Both the position numbers and the translations under genes were made by a program. The notes under the pieces were generated by a model. That model saw nothing but the letters and a program-made list of their open reading frames with translations. It did not search any database and was not told the origin of the DNA. Positions 39,975-50,326 of a stretch of DNA of 50,653 nucleotides are shown piece by piece. Position 1 is the first letter of the stretch. Every line of letters begins with the position of its first letter. Source of the DNA: Sphingobacteriales bacterium (GTDB lineage: Bacteria; Bacteroidota; Bacteroidia; Chitinophagales; CAIOSU01); contig JAIXOI010000012.1 in NCBI GenBank assembly GCA_027486795.1, positions 66,425 to 117,077 of the forward strand, in the 5' to 3' direction.

Positions 39975-42900
39975 ATGAAACTTAAAGGTTTATGTACTAT
40001 TGTGTTTTTTTTGTGTACAGCAATGCTGGGCACTGTGTTAATGGCACAAACACCCGTTATCCAATGGCAAGAAACATACGGTGGCAGTAGTTTGGACAAT
40101 GAGGGGAGGATAGTACCAACTAATGATGGCGGATACATTATGGTTTCTTACGCAGCCTCTTCGGATGGCGATGTGAGCGGTAATAACGGACTATATGATT
40201 TTTGGGTAGTAAAGGTTGATTATACTGGTAATATCGAATGGCAGCAAAGTCTTGGTGGCTCACTCAATGATTATGGGTATGGCGTAATCCAAACCACTGA
40301 TGGCGGTTATGCTGTTGTAGGCCAGAGTAATTCTAATGACGGCGATGTAAGCGGCAACAACGGCGGTGCTGATGTTTGGGTGGTGAAACTAAATGCTACG
40401 GGCGGCATCATTTGGCAAAATTCTTATGGCGGCAGCCTCAATGAAAATGCTACGGGTATCGTTCAAACTTCAGACGGGGGCTATGTAGTAGTAGGTTTCA
40501 CTACTTCTAATGATGGGGATGTAAGCGGCAACAATGGTAGCAGTGATGTTTGGGTTATAAAACTAACTGCCTCTGGTAACCTGCAATGGCAAAATGCGCT
40601 AGGAGGCACTAATGATGAATTTGGCAGCCAAATAAGGCAAACGGCAGATGGAGGATATGTGGCAATAGGCTCAACATACTCTGGCAACGGAGATGTAAGC
40701 GGGAATAATGGCGATGCCGATGTTTGGGTAGTAAAGCTGGATGCATTTGGCAACTTTCAGTGGCAAAATGCGTTTGGTGGTACTGTAAGCGACCAAGGGC
40801 GCGATATTATTCAAACTGTTGATGGACGGTATGCAATAAGCGGTATCGTCTTTTCCAATGACGGCGATGTAAGCGGGTCTAATGGCAATGGTGATGCATG
40901 GCTTGCAAAACTCGACGCCACGGGAAATTTGTTATGGCAGAGCGCTTTTGGTGGAACCTTGCTTGACGATGTCTGGCAAATTACACAAACACAAGATGGC
41001 GGATTTGCAGTAGCGGCCTATACTTACTCAAGCGATGTGGATGTAATTGGCGTAAACCAAGGTAGCGCCGATGCTTGGCTGGTAAAGCTAAACTCAACGG
41101 GCGCAATACAATGGCAAAAACTGGTAGGGGGATCTGGTGATGACAGGTTCTTTAGCATTGTGGAAACAAACGACGGCAGTTTTGCTTTGGCAGGGCACAC
41201 CAGCTCAAATGATGGAGACGTGAGTGGCAACAACGGCAGTTTTGACGCGTGGATGGTAAAGCTCTGGCCTGCATGCAATAGGTATTTGTTGCAAGATGTT
41301 AACCCTTGGGGAACTGCGCACAATACCACAGCTATGAACAGCGTATTTGGCGCATCAGGCTATAGCAGTGTGGGGTATTCAACGCCTGCAGCCAGCATAT
41401 TCAACAGCAATACTTGTTTTGTATTTATGGAGGGTAGCAGAGACAATTGTAGTGCGTTCAATTCCTATATAAACGCTAACCTAACTACCATCCAAAACTG
41501 GGTCGCCGATGGTGGTTCCCTTTATATCAATTATGCTCCATTAGGCTGCGGTTCTGCTGCTCCTATATTTGGCGGAATAACCATATTTTCTGATGTAAGC
41601 GGTGCTGGTACAACATTGATAGCGAGCGGTTTTGGTATTTCAGGGCATCCAGTGTTTGATGGTCCATACACACCAGTAGGATTAAATTACCAAGGTGGTG
41701 CATTTGCGCATAGCTATATCGTAGGCGGTGTTTGGGACACTATCTTTAAAAGCAGCTCAGCTAATAACTTTCTACTGGCTGGATACCAAAGTTATGGAGG
41801 TGGCAGGTTAACCATTTCTGCGCATACTACTCCCGTTTTATGGGTACCAAGCGATGGAACTAATTTAATTCAAAATATCATTTTTTACGCTGGTTCCGCC
41901 TTGCCATTTGTTCCTCCAGTAATTACCACAATTCCTCTGGCAAGCACTAGTTTTTGCCAAGGCAGTAGCTTCTCAGTTAGCTTCTCTGCAACTGATACCA
42001 CCGATATAGGAAACACCTACACTGCTCAATTGAGCGATTCATTAGGTAGTTTTTCTTCCCCAACCGCTATCGGCACCCTATCCAGTAACGACAGTGTAGG
42101 CTCCATAAATGTAACCATTCCCCTTTCGGTTGCACCAGGTAGTGCTTATAGGATAAGAGTTGTATCGAGCAACCCAGGTGTTACAGGCAGCGATAATGGA
42201 ACAAACCTAGCTATCGCAACCGCCCCTTCGGCAGCTTTTACTGCGTCGTTGTCGTGCGAAAGAAGCCTTACCCAATTTACCAATCAATCAACCATTAGTT
42301 CGGGCTCTATTTTTAGTTATCAATACCAATTTGGGGAAGGCAGTACCTCATTACTAAAAGACCCAACCTTCTCATATCCAACCGCAGGCAGCTACAACGT
42401 TACCCTTACCATTACCAGCGACCAAGGCTGTGCGGCAGTAACTTCTCAAAACGTTACAGTGCAAGCTAGCCCTATTGCAGGTTTTACTGCTGCGGCTAAC
42501 GTCTGCCAAGGAGAAAACCTATTGTTTACCAACACGGCTACAGGTGCCAATAACTATGCTTGGAATTTTGGAGACGGAAGTACAAGCGCAGCAACTAGCC
42601 CAACTCACGCTTATGCCTTGGCGGGTACCTACAATGTTACCCTTAATGCATCAAACGCCACAGGATGCGCTGATACCGCTACCCAAACCATAACAGTAAA
42701 CCCTAACCCGACGCCAAACCTTGTTATCACTGGCGATTCATTGGCATGCCAATTCAATACTTTCTCATACAGTGCAAACATAAGCAGCGGGGCCAATATA
42801 CTATGGGAGATAGTGCCGGCTTCGGCTGCGAATATTGTAACTGGCCACGGCACCAACAACATTACTATTGATTGGGATAATACCCCTATCGGAACAAACT

Positions 42901-45900
42901 ATGTAAAAGTAACCGCGACCGACCCTATTACTGGTTGCTTCACTACCGATTCATTGGCAGTTTTGGTAAATGGTTCATTCGTTTTTTCGTTTGCCAATAT
43001 TAGCGATGCCTGCGCTGGCGAGCCTGCCCTATTCCAAAACCCAGCAACTGCCTTTGATCCCAACTACACCTACTTCTGGGATTTTGGCGATAGCAATACC
43101 TCTAATACTTTTAACCCTAGCCACATTTATGCCAATGCAGGCACATATAGTATTAGGCTTCAAATTACCAACGAGTTGAATTGCACGGGTACCAGTATTT
43201 TTTCGCATACCGTACCAGCAAAACCAACCCCTGATTTTACCTTTACTACCCCAACTTGCCCCGGTGGCGATGTAACTTTTACCAATACCAGTACTAATGC
43301 TACTGGCTATATTTGGGATTTTGGTGATGGCGACACCAGCACCGCAACCAACCCTACCCACGCTTACGCTACAGCAGGCACTTACACAGTCACCCTCACT
43401 GCCGCAGCCACAGCCGATTGCGACGCGGTAATAACGAAAAGCGTAACCATCAGCGCCAACCCTGTACCCAACTTCAGTGTAAGTGGCGACACTTTGGCAT
43501 GTACCAACCTCAACGAGATATACACTACCAGCATTGGCAGCGGCAATACCATTACTTGGGCATTGAGCGGCGGTGGAAGCATTGTAAGCGGCCAAGGCAC
43601 TAATGCCATAGAAGTGGATTGGAACACCCCGGGCAGCTACTTTGTAAAAGTAACCGCTACCAGCGGATCCGGCTGTACCACCCTTGATAGCTTGCAGGTT
43701 GACATAAGCAACGTAATTAATGTAGCAGTACCCACCTTTACCCGAGCATGTGCTGGCGAGGTAACGCAGTTTACTGCTAATGCCCCTGCTAGCGGTGGGC
43801 CATACACATTCTTCTGGAACTTTGCCGATGGCGCTACCAGCACCGATCAAAACCCCTCTCACATTTTCGCAATTGCGGGTACTTATGCTGTTACCTTGGC
43901 TATTACTAGCCCCGCCAATTGCACAGGCACCAGCACTACCAATGTAGTAGTACCTGCCAAGCCCGTTGCAAGTTTTGTAGCAACCCCAGCTTGCCCTGGT
44001 GGCAATGTAACCTTTACCAACAACTCATCCAATGCGAATAGCTACGAATGGAGCTTTGGCGATGGTGCTACCAGCATTTTGGCCAACCCAACACACGCCT
44101 ACGCGGTAGCAGGTACTTATACGGTTACCCTTCGGGCCATTTCTACTGCCAATTGCGATGCAGTTATTACCCAAAGCGTAACAGTAAGCCCTCGCCCAGT
44201 GGTTGAGTTTACCGCTACCAATGCTTGCCCCGATAGTTTGGTAACCTTTACCAACCTGAGCACTGTAGTTAGCGGCACTATAACCACTTATAGCTGGAAC
44301 TTTGGCGATGGAAACACCAGCGCAGCTGCCAACCCAACCCATGCTTACACCGCGCCCGGTACTTACCAGGTAACATTGGTGGCTACTAGCAATATTGGCT
44401 GCCAAGACAGTATAAAGCACAGCGTGACCATTTACGACAGGCCTTTTGCCGGATTCAATGCAAATAATGTTTGCGATGGCGAAACCGTAATTTTCACCAA
44501 TATTAGCAGCATAGGTACTGGAACTTTGAGCTTTGTTTGGGGCTTTGGCGATGGAAGCACCAGCACCGACATTAACCCTACACACTTATACCTAGCCGCT
44601 GGCACTTACAACGTAACGCTTACAGCTACTAGCGACAATGGCTGTTCTCGCACTATTACCAAACCAGTAGTTGTTAATGCCACACCAACTGCTAGCTTTA
44701 CTGCCTCGGCCACTGCCATTTGCTTTGGCGATACCATTACTTTTACCAACTCGTCAAGCACTGGTACCAATGTGGTTTATAACTGGGATTTTGGCGATGG
44801 TAACTTTAGCAACTTTGTAACCGATACCCAATACGTGTATGCAGCGGCAGGTAACTATACCGTTACACTAGAGGCAATTGATACCATCACCTTCTGCGCA
44901 ACGGTTACTACTGTGAACATCACCGTTTATGAAGAGCCTGTTGCAGGATTTACCCTTGCCAATGTATGCGATGGTACTTCAGTTACTTTTACCAATACGA
45001 GCACCATACCAACTGGTACTTTGAGCTACTTATGGAGCTTTGGTGATGGCGCAACCAGCACCGACATAAACCCTACCCACTTATACGGCGGCCCAGGTAC
45101 TTACAACGTATTGATCACAGCGACCAGCAACAATGGTTGTGTTGATACCCTTACCCAACAAGTAACTATTCACCCTGAGCCAGTTGCTGCCTTTACGCTG
45201 AGCAATACCACCGCCTGCGACAGGGATACCGTAACGATGACCAACAACTCGATAGTTGTTGGAACTGATATACTTTACACTTGGACTTTTGGCGACGGAA
45301 GCACCAGCAACGATGTAAGTCCTGCTTATGTATATGGTGCACCGGGTACTTACAGCGTAGTACTTACCGTAACCGATACCGTAACTGGCTGCACCAATGT
45401 AGCTAGCGATACGGTTACTATTTTCCACCGTGCAGTGCCGGCCTTTACTACCGCCGATGTTTGCTTAGGCGCTGCGGCAAGTTTCACCAACGGCACCACC
45501 ATTGGGGTAGGCACAGTAAGCTACTTCTGGGATTTTGGCGATAGCACTTTTAGCACCGACATTAACCCAACGCACGGATACGATAGCATCGGTATCAAAA
45601 CCATTACTTTGATAGTAACTACTAACAATGGTTGTACCGATACCGTAACCCGTACCTTGATTGTAAGCCCATTGCCTGAAACCGACTTCTCGGTAGGGCC
45701 TACTTGCTTTGGCAACCCAACCGACTTTACCAACCTTACTACCATTGTATTTGGCACTAACACTTACCTATGGAACTTTGGCGATGGCGTAACCGATACT
45801 GCTGCCAACCCAAGCCACACCTACACGGTGCTTGGCAACTATACAGTAACCCTAACCGCAACCAGCGATGCCGGTTGTGTTGATGTGGCCAGCCAAGTAA

Positions 45901-47120
45901 TTACCGTTCACCCGAACCCAACGGCTAGTTTCACTGCTGCTAATGTTTGCGAAGATGATAACGTGGTGTTCGATAACAACTCCACCATACCTTACGGAAC
46001 CCTCACTAGCTTCTGGGATTTTGGCGATACGTTTACTTCAATTGACCAAAACCCAACTTACACTTACACTGGCTTCGGCACCTTCACGGTTACTTTGGTG
46101 AGCACCAGCAACAACGGCTGCGCCGATACCACCACAAGGACCATTACCGTTTATCCTAAGCCTATTGTGGCTTTCGATGTGGAGGATGTTTGTATTGGCG
46201 AGTTGGTAGTGTTTGACAACATTTCGGAAGTGCCAAACAACGGCACTATTGCCGATTTGAGGTGGTTCTTTGGCGATGGCTCAGTTTCGTTGGAAGTGAG
46301 CCCTACCCACTTGTATGCTGCTCCTGGCATTTATGAGCCCTACTTGGTAGTTACATCTACCCAAGGTTGTACAGATACGCTTAGAAAGACGGTTGTAGTG
46401 CACGAGTTGCCACCTGCCACTATTCAAGCACTTGGCCCATTGGCCTTCTGTGATGGCGGTAGCGTTGATTTGAGAGCCCCTGCTGGCCAAGCTGGCTACG
46501 AGTGGAGCACGGGAGAAACTACCCAAACCATAACTGTTACCACTTCGGGTACTTACTATGTTACGGTTACTAGCACTTTCAATTGCACCAATACCGATAG
46601 CATTGAGGTAATTGTATGGACATTGCCGATTGCGAATGCCGGAAACGACACAACCATAAGCAAAGGTTACACCGCACAACTAAACGGTAGCGGTGGTGCC
46701 GACTATGAGTGGACACCAACGGAAAGCTTGAGCAACCCGAGCATAGCCAATCCGGTAGCCAAGCCTTTGGAAACTACCACTTATACCCTATTGGTAACTG
46801 ATACCAATGGTTGCCAAGACACGGACGAGGTTACGGTATTTGTAAACGAAGACTATCTGGTGCAAGCTACCAACACCCTTACCCCTAACGGTGATGGCAA
46901 GAACGACTTCTGGTACATCATAAACATTGAAACATACCCCGACGTGGAGGTGCTGATATTTGATAGATGGGGAACCGAGGTATATACCAGCAAAGCTTAC
47001 AACAACGATTGGGGAGGTACTTATAAGGACAATAAGCTACCAGAAGGAACGTACTATTATGTTATCCGCTTTGAAGGCTCCGATCGCCTATACAAAGGAG
47101 CTGTAAATATTCTTCGCTAA
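39975..47120 (+). CDS. Giant PKD-repeat T9SS type B (gliding-motility-associated C-terminal) surface protein
   Basis: 2381 residues. Signal peptide (residues 1-24, ending VLMA). Residues about 30-430 hold seven repeats of about 60 residues with GDVSGNNG--DVWVVKL, a beta-propeller-like array. Residues about 440-640 form a separate domain (YLLQDVNPWGTAHNTTAM, FVFMEGSRDNC, GGSLYINYAPLG) similar in outline to glutamine-amidotransferase-like folds. Then about fifteen PKD domains (WDFGDG--S---NPTH-Y---GTY-VTL) and a type B sorting domain (TLTPNGDGKNDFW, FDRWGTEVYTS, PEGTYYYVIRF, YKGAVNILR). The next gene is the cognate PorP/SprF protein. The protein is probably exported and anchored by T9SS, perhaps an adhesin. 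Confidence 0.93.
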   Translation: MKLKGLCTIVFFLCTAMLGTVLMAQTPVIQWQETYGGSSLDNEGRIVPTNDGGYIMVSYAASSDGDVSGNNGLYDFWVVKVDYTGNIEWQQSLGGSLNDYGYGVIQTTDGGYAVVGQSNSNDGDVSGNNGGADVWVVKLNATGGIIWQNSYGGSLNENATGIVQTSDGGYVVVGFTTSNDGDVSGNNGSSDVWVIKLTASGNLQWQNALGGTNDEFGSQIRQTADGGYVAIGSTYSGNGDVSGNNGDADVWVVKLDAFGNFQWQNAFGGTVSDQGRDIIQTVDGRYAISGIVFSNDGDVSGSNGNGDAWLAKLDATGNLLWQSAFGGTLLDDVWQITQTQDGGFAVAAYTYSSDVDVIGVNQGSADAWLVKLNSTGAIQWQKLVGGSGDDRFFSIVETNDGSFALAGHTSSNDGDVSGNNGSFDAWMVKLWPACNRYLLQDVNPWGTAHNTTAMNSVFGASGYSSVGYSTPAASIFNSNTCFVFMEGSRDNCSAFNSYINANLTTIQNWVADGGSLYINYAPLGCGSAAPIFGGITIFSDVSGAGTTLIASGFGISGHPVFDGPYTPVGLNYQGGAFAHSYIVGGVWDTIFKSSSANNFLLAGYQSYGGGRLTISAHTTPVLWVPSDGTNLIQNIIFYAGSALPFVPPVITTIPLASTSFCQGSSFSVSFSATDTTDIGNTYTAQLSDSLGSFSSPTAIGTLSSNDSVGSINVTIPLSVAPGSAYRIRVVSSNPGVTGSDNGTNLAIATAPSAAFTASLSCERSLTQFTNQSTISSGSIFSYQYQFGEGSTSLLKDPTFSYPTAGSYNVTLTITSDQGCAAVTSQNVTVQASPIAGFTAAANVCQGENLLFTNTATGANNYAWNFGDGSTSAATSPTHAYALAGTYNVTLNASNATGCADTATQTITVNPNPTPNLVITGDSLACQFNTFSYSANISSGANILWEIVPASAANIVTGHGTNNITIDWDNTPIGTNYVKVTATDPITGCFTTDSLAVLVNGSFVFSFANISDACAGEPALFQNPATAFDPNYTYFWDFGDSNTSNTFNPSHIYANAGTYSIRLQITNELNCTGTSIFSHTVPAKPTPDFTFTTPTCPGGDVTFTNTSTNATGYIWDFGDGDTSTATNPTHAYATAGTYTVTLTAAATADCDAVITKSVTISANPVPNFSVSGDTLACTNLNEIYTTSIGSGNTITWALSGGGSIVSGQGTNAIEVDWNTPGSYFVKVTATSGSGCTTLDSLQVDISNVINVAVPTFTRACAGEVTQFTANAPASGGPYTFFWNFADGATSTDQNPSHIFAIAGTYAVTLAITSPANCTGTSTTNVVVPAKPVASFVATPACPGGNVTFTNNSSNANSYEWSFGDGATSILANPTHAYAVAGTYTVTLRAISTANCDAVITQSVTVSPRPVVEFTATNACPDSLVTFTNLSTVVSGTITTYSWNFGDGNTSAAANPTHAYTAPGTYQVTLVATSNIGCQDSIKHSVTIYDRPFAGFNANNVCDGETVIFTNISSIGTGTLSFVWGFGDGSTSTDINPTHLYLAAGTYNVTLTATSDNGCSRTITKPVVVNATPTASFTASATAICFGDTITFTNSSSTGTNVVYNWDFGDGNFSNFVTDTQYVYAAAGNYTVTLEAIDTITFCATVTTVNITVYEEPVAGFTLANVCDGTSVTFTNTSTIPTGTLSYLWSFGDGATSTDINPTHLYGGPGTYNVLITATSNNGCVDTLTQQVTIHPEPVAAFTLSNTTACDRDTVTMTNNSIVVGTDILYTWTFGDGSTSNDVSPAYVYGAPGTYSVVLTVTDTVTGCTNVASDTVTIFHRAVPAFTTADVCLGAAASFTNGTTIGVGTVSYFWDFGDSTFSTDINPTHGYDSIGIKTITLIVTTNNGCTDTVTRTLIVSPLPETDFSVGPTCFGNPTDFTNLTTIVFGTNTYLWNFGDGVTDTAANPSHTYTVLGNYTVTLTATSDAGCVDVASQVITVHPNPTASFTAANVCEDDNVVFDNNSTIPYGTLTSFWDFGDTFTSIDQNPTYTYTGFGTFTVTLVSTSNNGCADTTTRTITVYPKPIVAFDVEDVCIGELVVFDNISEVPNNGTIADLRWFFGDGSVSLEVSPTHLYAAPGIYEPYLVVTSTQGCTDTLRKTVVVHELPPATIQALGPLAFCDGGSVDLRAPAGQAGYEWSTGETTQTITVTTSGTYYVTVTSTFNCTNTDSIEVIVWTLPIANAGNDTTISKGYTAQLNGSGGADYEWTPTESLSNPSIANPVAKPLETTTYTLLVTDTNGCQDTDEVTVFVNEDYLVQATNTLTPNGDGKNDFWYIINIETYPDVEVLIFDRWGTEVYTSKAYNNDWGGTYKDNKLPEGTYYYVIRFEGSDRLYKGAVNILR

Positions 47121-47141
47121 ACCATCTGAAACGGACTAACC

Positions 47142-48650
47142 ATGAAAAAGCTAATCATCATCATAGCATTTGCCGCGGCCGCTTTCACAGGCTTACAGGC
47201 TCAACAAATACCTTTGTATTCTCAATACTGGTATCACCCATTTTTGTACAACCCCGCGCTTACCGGCTCCACTGGTTCGCCTCAGTTGTTCTTTATCTAC
47301 CGCAGGCAGTGGGCAGGCTTTGATCAAGCACCTGAAACCAGAGCAGCAACGTTTGACATGCCCGTAATGAGCAACAAAGCGGGCTTTGGTGGCTATGTTT
47401 ATAACGACCAGAGCAGCATTTTCCGCCGCTGGGGAGGCAGTTTTTCTTATGCTTATCACATCAACTTTGCCGAAAATCACCGCTTGTCTTTAGGATTATC
47501 TGCTGGAGCCCAATCGGTTCGCATTAACTACAACGATGTGTTTGTGCTTGACCCTACCGATGAATTGATAACCAACGGTATACAGCGCAACTCATATTTC
47601 GAGGCGGGTTTTGGTATTAATTACATGCTGAAAGACTGGAGTTTGGGCTTATCCGTACCTAGTTTGTTCGGAACCGATTTGAGCTATCTTAGCCAAAACG
47701 GTAGAACCGGCTACGAAACCGCCAGGCACTATGTAGCCCAAACAAGTTATAAGCTACGTTTGGCGCAGGATAAGTTTACCATACAGCCAACGGTAATGTT
47801 CCGTACTACCGAGGCCCTCAACTTCCAATTGGATGCAGGTGCCTCGTTTATGTACAAAGACTGGGTTTGGATTAACGGTATGTACCGTTACGACTATGCC
47901 GTATCTGTTGGCGGTGGTTTCAAAGTGCACAACATGATTACTGTTGGCTATTCTTACGATTTGCCTATTAATAACCTAAACGGCTATACTACCGGTAGCC
48001 ACGAGATTTTATTGGGTATTACTTTCGGTAAGAAGAAGAAAGGTGAAGAAACTGATAATCAAGAATTGGTTGACAAACTTGCGGAAGTAACCGCTAAAAA
48101 TGACAGCATCCTTAGCGAATTGCTAGGTAAAGTGGATTCGCTAGGCGGCGAAGTGGACTCATTGAAAGGCATACTTGCCAATGGACTTGAAGTGGAAGGT
48201 GACGGAGAAGGCACCGCTGCCGACCAAGCAGAATTGGATAGCTTAAACAAGCGTGTGACCGACCTAGAACAACAACTGCAGAACAAGCTAGACTCGCTGC
48301 AAAAACAAGTGAACAAAACCTCTGACAAGGTAAATGACCAAAACGAAGAACGCACCCGTATTGTAGACGAGAACGACTTGGAGTACAAACGTGGTGCTGA
48401 GTTGGGCAATTACTTCATGGTAGTTGGTTCGTTCCGTATTGAGCAGAACTCTTACAATTTCCAAGAGCAATTAACCAAAGAAGGCTTTAAAGCTGGTGTG
48501 GTATACGACAAGAAACGCAAGTGGTATTACGTTTACCTATCGCAGCCAGACAACTGGGAGAAAGGCTTGGAGCAATTGTTCAAGCTTCGCGAAGAGAACG
48601 AACGTTTCCACGATGCTTGGATTCACATCATGGAGAAATCGTTTAAATAG
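47142..48650 (+). CDS. PorP/SprF family T9SS protein fused to a coiled coil and SPOR-like tail
   Basis: 502 residues. Residues 1-20 are a signal peptide. Residues about 20-305 are the PorP/SprF barrel (QIPLYSQYWYHPFLYNPALTGS, and YNDQSSIFRRWGGSFSYAYH). Such proteins anchor or receive type B cargo; 21 bp separate it from the giant type B gene, as expected. Unusual is the extension: about 310-420 is a heptad-rich coiled coil (NDSILSELLGKVDSLGGEVD, and RVTDLEQQLQNKLDSLQKQ), and 425-502 resembles a SPOR/peptidoglycan-binding fold (YFMVVGSFRIEQNSYNFQEQ, YYVYLSQPDNWEKG). A terminator follows at 48705-48740. Confidence 0.92.
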   Translation: MKKLIIIIAFAAAAFTGLQAQQIPLYSQYWYHPFLYNPALTGSTGSPQLFFIYRRQWAGFDQAPETRAATFDMPVMSNKAGFGGYVYNDQSSIFRRWGGSFSYAYHINFAENHRLSLGLSAGAQSVRINYNDVFVLDPTDELITNGIQRNSYFEAGFGINYMLKDWSLGLSVPSLFGTDLSYLSQNGRTGYETARHYVAQTSYKLRLAQDKFTIQPTVMFRTTEALNFQLDAGASFMYKDWVWINGMYRYDYAVSVGGGFKVHNMITVGYSYDLPINNLNGYTTGSHEILLGITFGKKKKGEETDNQELVDKLAEVTAKNDSILSELLGKVDSLGGEVDSLKGILANGLEVEGDGEGTAADQAELDSLNKRVTDLEQQLQNKLDSLQKQVNKTSDKVNDQNEERTRIVDENDLEYKRGAELGNYFMVVGSFRIEQNSYNFQEQLTKEGFKAGVVYDKKRKWYYVYLSQPDNWEKGLEQLFKLREENERFHDAWIHIMEKSFK

Positions 48651-48704
48651 TTTTCGCGTGACTAGTGACTGATTACTAGCTGAAAATAGCATAACCACCT
48701 ACAT

Positions 48705-48740
48705 AAGTGGGCCGCTCGAAAGGGTGGCCCACTTTTTTTA
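48705..48740 (+). terminator. Terminator of the PKD protein - PorP/SprF operon
   Basis: A 9-bp stem (48705-48713 with 48726-48734) followed by a T-rich run, 55 bp after the stop codon at 48650. Confidence 0.85.
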
Positions 48741-48822
48741 ATCTATTACTGGTCGCTGAAGAAAATGTAGCCTTGGTTAAGTGCATCATCACTCATCGCC
48801 CTAATTCATTAACTTAGCCAAT

Positions 48823-50289
48823 ATGAAAGCTGATTTTCAAGTTGGTATTATCGGTGCCGGTTTTGGTGGCTTGGTGGCTGCCCTACGTTTGCAAAAGGAA
48901 GGCCGAAACTCGTTTGTTATATTTGAAAGGGCCAGCGAAGTAGGCGGCACTTGGCGCGATAATATATACCCCGGCTGTGCTTGCGACGTACCCTCGCACT
49001 TGTACTCGTTTGCCGATGAACTGAACCCCAACTGGAGCCGTGCTTTTAGCAAGCAACCCGAGATATTGGAGTATATAAAAGAGGTGGTGAACAAGCACAA
49101 CCTTCGTAATCTAATTCGCTTCACTACTGACATTGTTGGCCTTAAGTTTATTGAGGACCACGGCCTATGGGAAATAACCGACCAACACGGCACCATCACC
49201 CGAGTGAAGTTGGTTATCTCGGCCACAGGCCCCTTGAATAGACCCAATACGCCCAAATTTAAAGGCATGGAGCTTTTCCATGGCAAAGTGTTTCATAGCG
49301 CCGAGTGGGACAAAAGCTACGACCTGAATGGTAAACGGGTGGCCGTTATTGGCACCGGTGCCAGCAGCATACAAATAGTGCCCAACATTGCACCTATTGT
49401 GGGGCAACTGACCGTTTTTCAGCGCACGGCTGCTTGGGTGCAAATGCGCCCCGACCATGCATTCTCGGGCTTTGCAAAAGGGCTGTTCAAGACAGCCCCT
49501 GCCATTAACAAGTTATATCGAGAGATGATTTATTGGCGAAACGAGTTTTTCGGGAAAGCCTTTGTGGGCAACGAAACCGTCAATCGCATCGGGTCAAAAC
49601 TATCGCTTAGGCATTTGAGTAAACAAGTGCATGACACCGAAACCCGCAGAAAGCTAACACCTAACTACAAAATGGGCTGCAAGCGGGTGCTGGTCAGCAA
49701 CGACTACTACCCTGCCTTCAATAGGCCAAATGTAACCCTCGAAACCTCCAACATACAAGAGTGGAATGCTAAAGGCATAATAACCGGGGATGGCAGACAA
49801 CATGACTTTGATGCCATAGTGCTGGCTACAGGCTTTGTGGCTGCCGAAATTGAGCTATACACCACCATTTCTGGTCTCAACAACCGTGACTTGCTGAGCG
49901 AATGGTGCCAAACTGGCGCACAAGCGTACCGTGGCACTACGGTCTCTGGGTTCCCGAACCTAGCCTTTATTCTGGGGCCCAATACCGGGCTAGGCCATAA
50001 CTCAGTAGTGCACATGATGGAAAGCCAGATGAACTACCTAGTAGATTATCTAAAACTTTTAGAGAACCAGGGACCCAATGGCTACTTGGATGTTAAAGCC
50101 GATGTGCAAGCCCAACACAACCAACAACTGCAAACCCAATTTGAAGGCACCGTTTGGCAATCAGGGTGCCAAAGTTGGTACTTGAACCGTGAGGGCAAAA
50201 ACACCACACTATACCCGCGGCTAACAGCGCAGTTTAGGAAAGAGTTGAAGCATTTGGATGAGGGTGCGTATGAGGTGGTGGTGGGTTAA
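48823..50289 (+). CDS. Baeyer-Villiger-type flavin monooxygenase (NAD(P)/FAD-dependent)
   Basis: 488 residues, cytoplasmic. The FAD motif GIIGAGFGGLVAA is at residues 8-20, then the conserved ERASEVGGTWRDNIYPGCACDVPSHLY. The NADP motif is AVIGTGASSIQIVP. The family fingerprint FxGxxxHxxxW is seen as FHGKVFHSAEWD, with D after W in place of the P of many BVMOs. It oxidises ketones to esters or, less likely, heteroatoms; the substrate is unknown. Length is typical. It stands alone; its spacer to the window end holds a GTACGA-type repeat and the end of an IS. Confidence 0.92.
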   Translation: MKADFQVGIIGAGFGGLVAALRLQKEGRNSFVIFERASEVGGTWRDNIYPGCACDVPSHLYSFADELNPNWSRAFSKQPEILEYIKEVVNKHNLRNLIRFTTDIVGLKFIEDHGLWEITDQHGTITRVKLVISATGPLNRPNTPKFKGMELFHGKVFHSAEWDKSYDLNGKRVAVIGTGASSIQIVPNIAPIVGQLTVFQRTAAWVQMRPDHAFSGFAKGLFKTAPAINKLYREMIYWRNEFFGKAFVGNETVNRIGSKLSLRHLSKQVHDTETRRKLTPNYKMGCKRVLVSNDYYPAFNRPNVTLETSNIQEWNAKGIITGDGRQHDFDAIVLATGFVAAEIELYTTISGLNNRDLLSEWCQTGAQAYRGTTVSGFPNLAFILGPNTGLGHNSVVHMMESQMNYLVDYLKLLENQGPNGYLDVKADVQAQHNQQLQTQFEGTVWQSGCQSWYLNREGKNTTLYPRLTAQFRKELKHLDEGAYEVVVG

Positions 50290-50305
50290 GTGATTAGGTG
50301 CGATT

Positions 50306-50326
50306 TACGAGGTATGAAGTACGATT
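50306..50326 (+). repeat. Copy of the GTACGA-type repeat arm
   Basis: Matches the left arm of the inverted repeat at 16384-16404 with one mismatch. It lies 16 bp after the stop of the monooxygenase gene. Confidence 0.75.

Noticed and set aside
43029-43862. 277-codon minus-strand frame inside the PKD gene
   Set aside because: It is the antisense of PKD codons; its Gly/Ala/Ile-rich, motif-free composition is that of a shadow frame.
39975-47120. Regular DNA repeats in the giant gene as a CRISPR or satellite array
   Set aside because: They are in frame, encode the GDVSGNNG and PKD modules and differ at silent positions.
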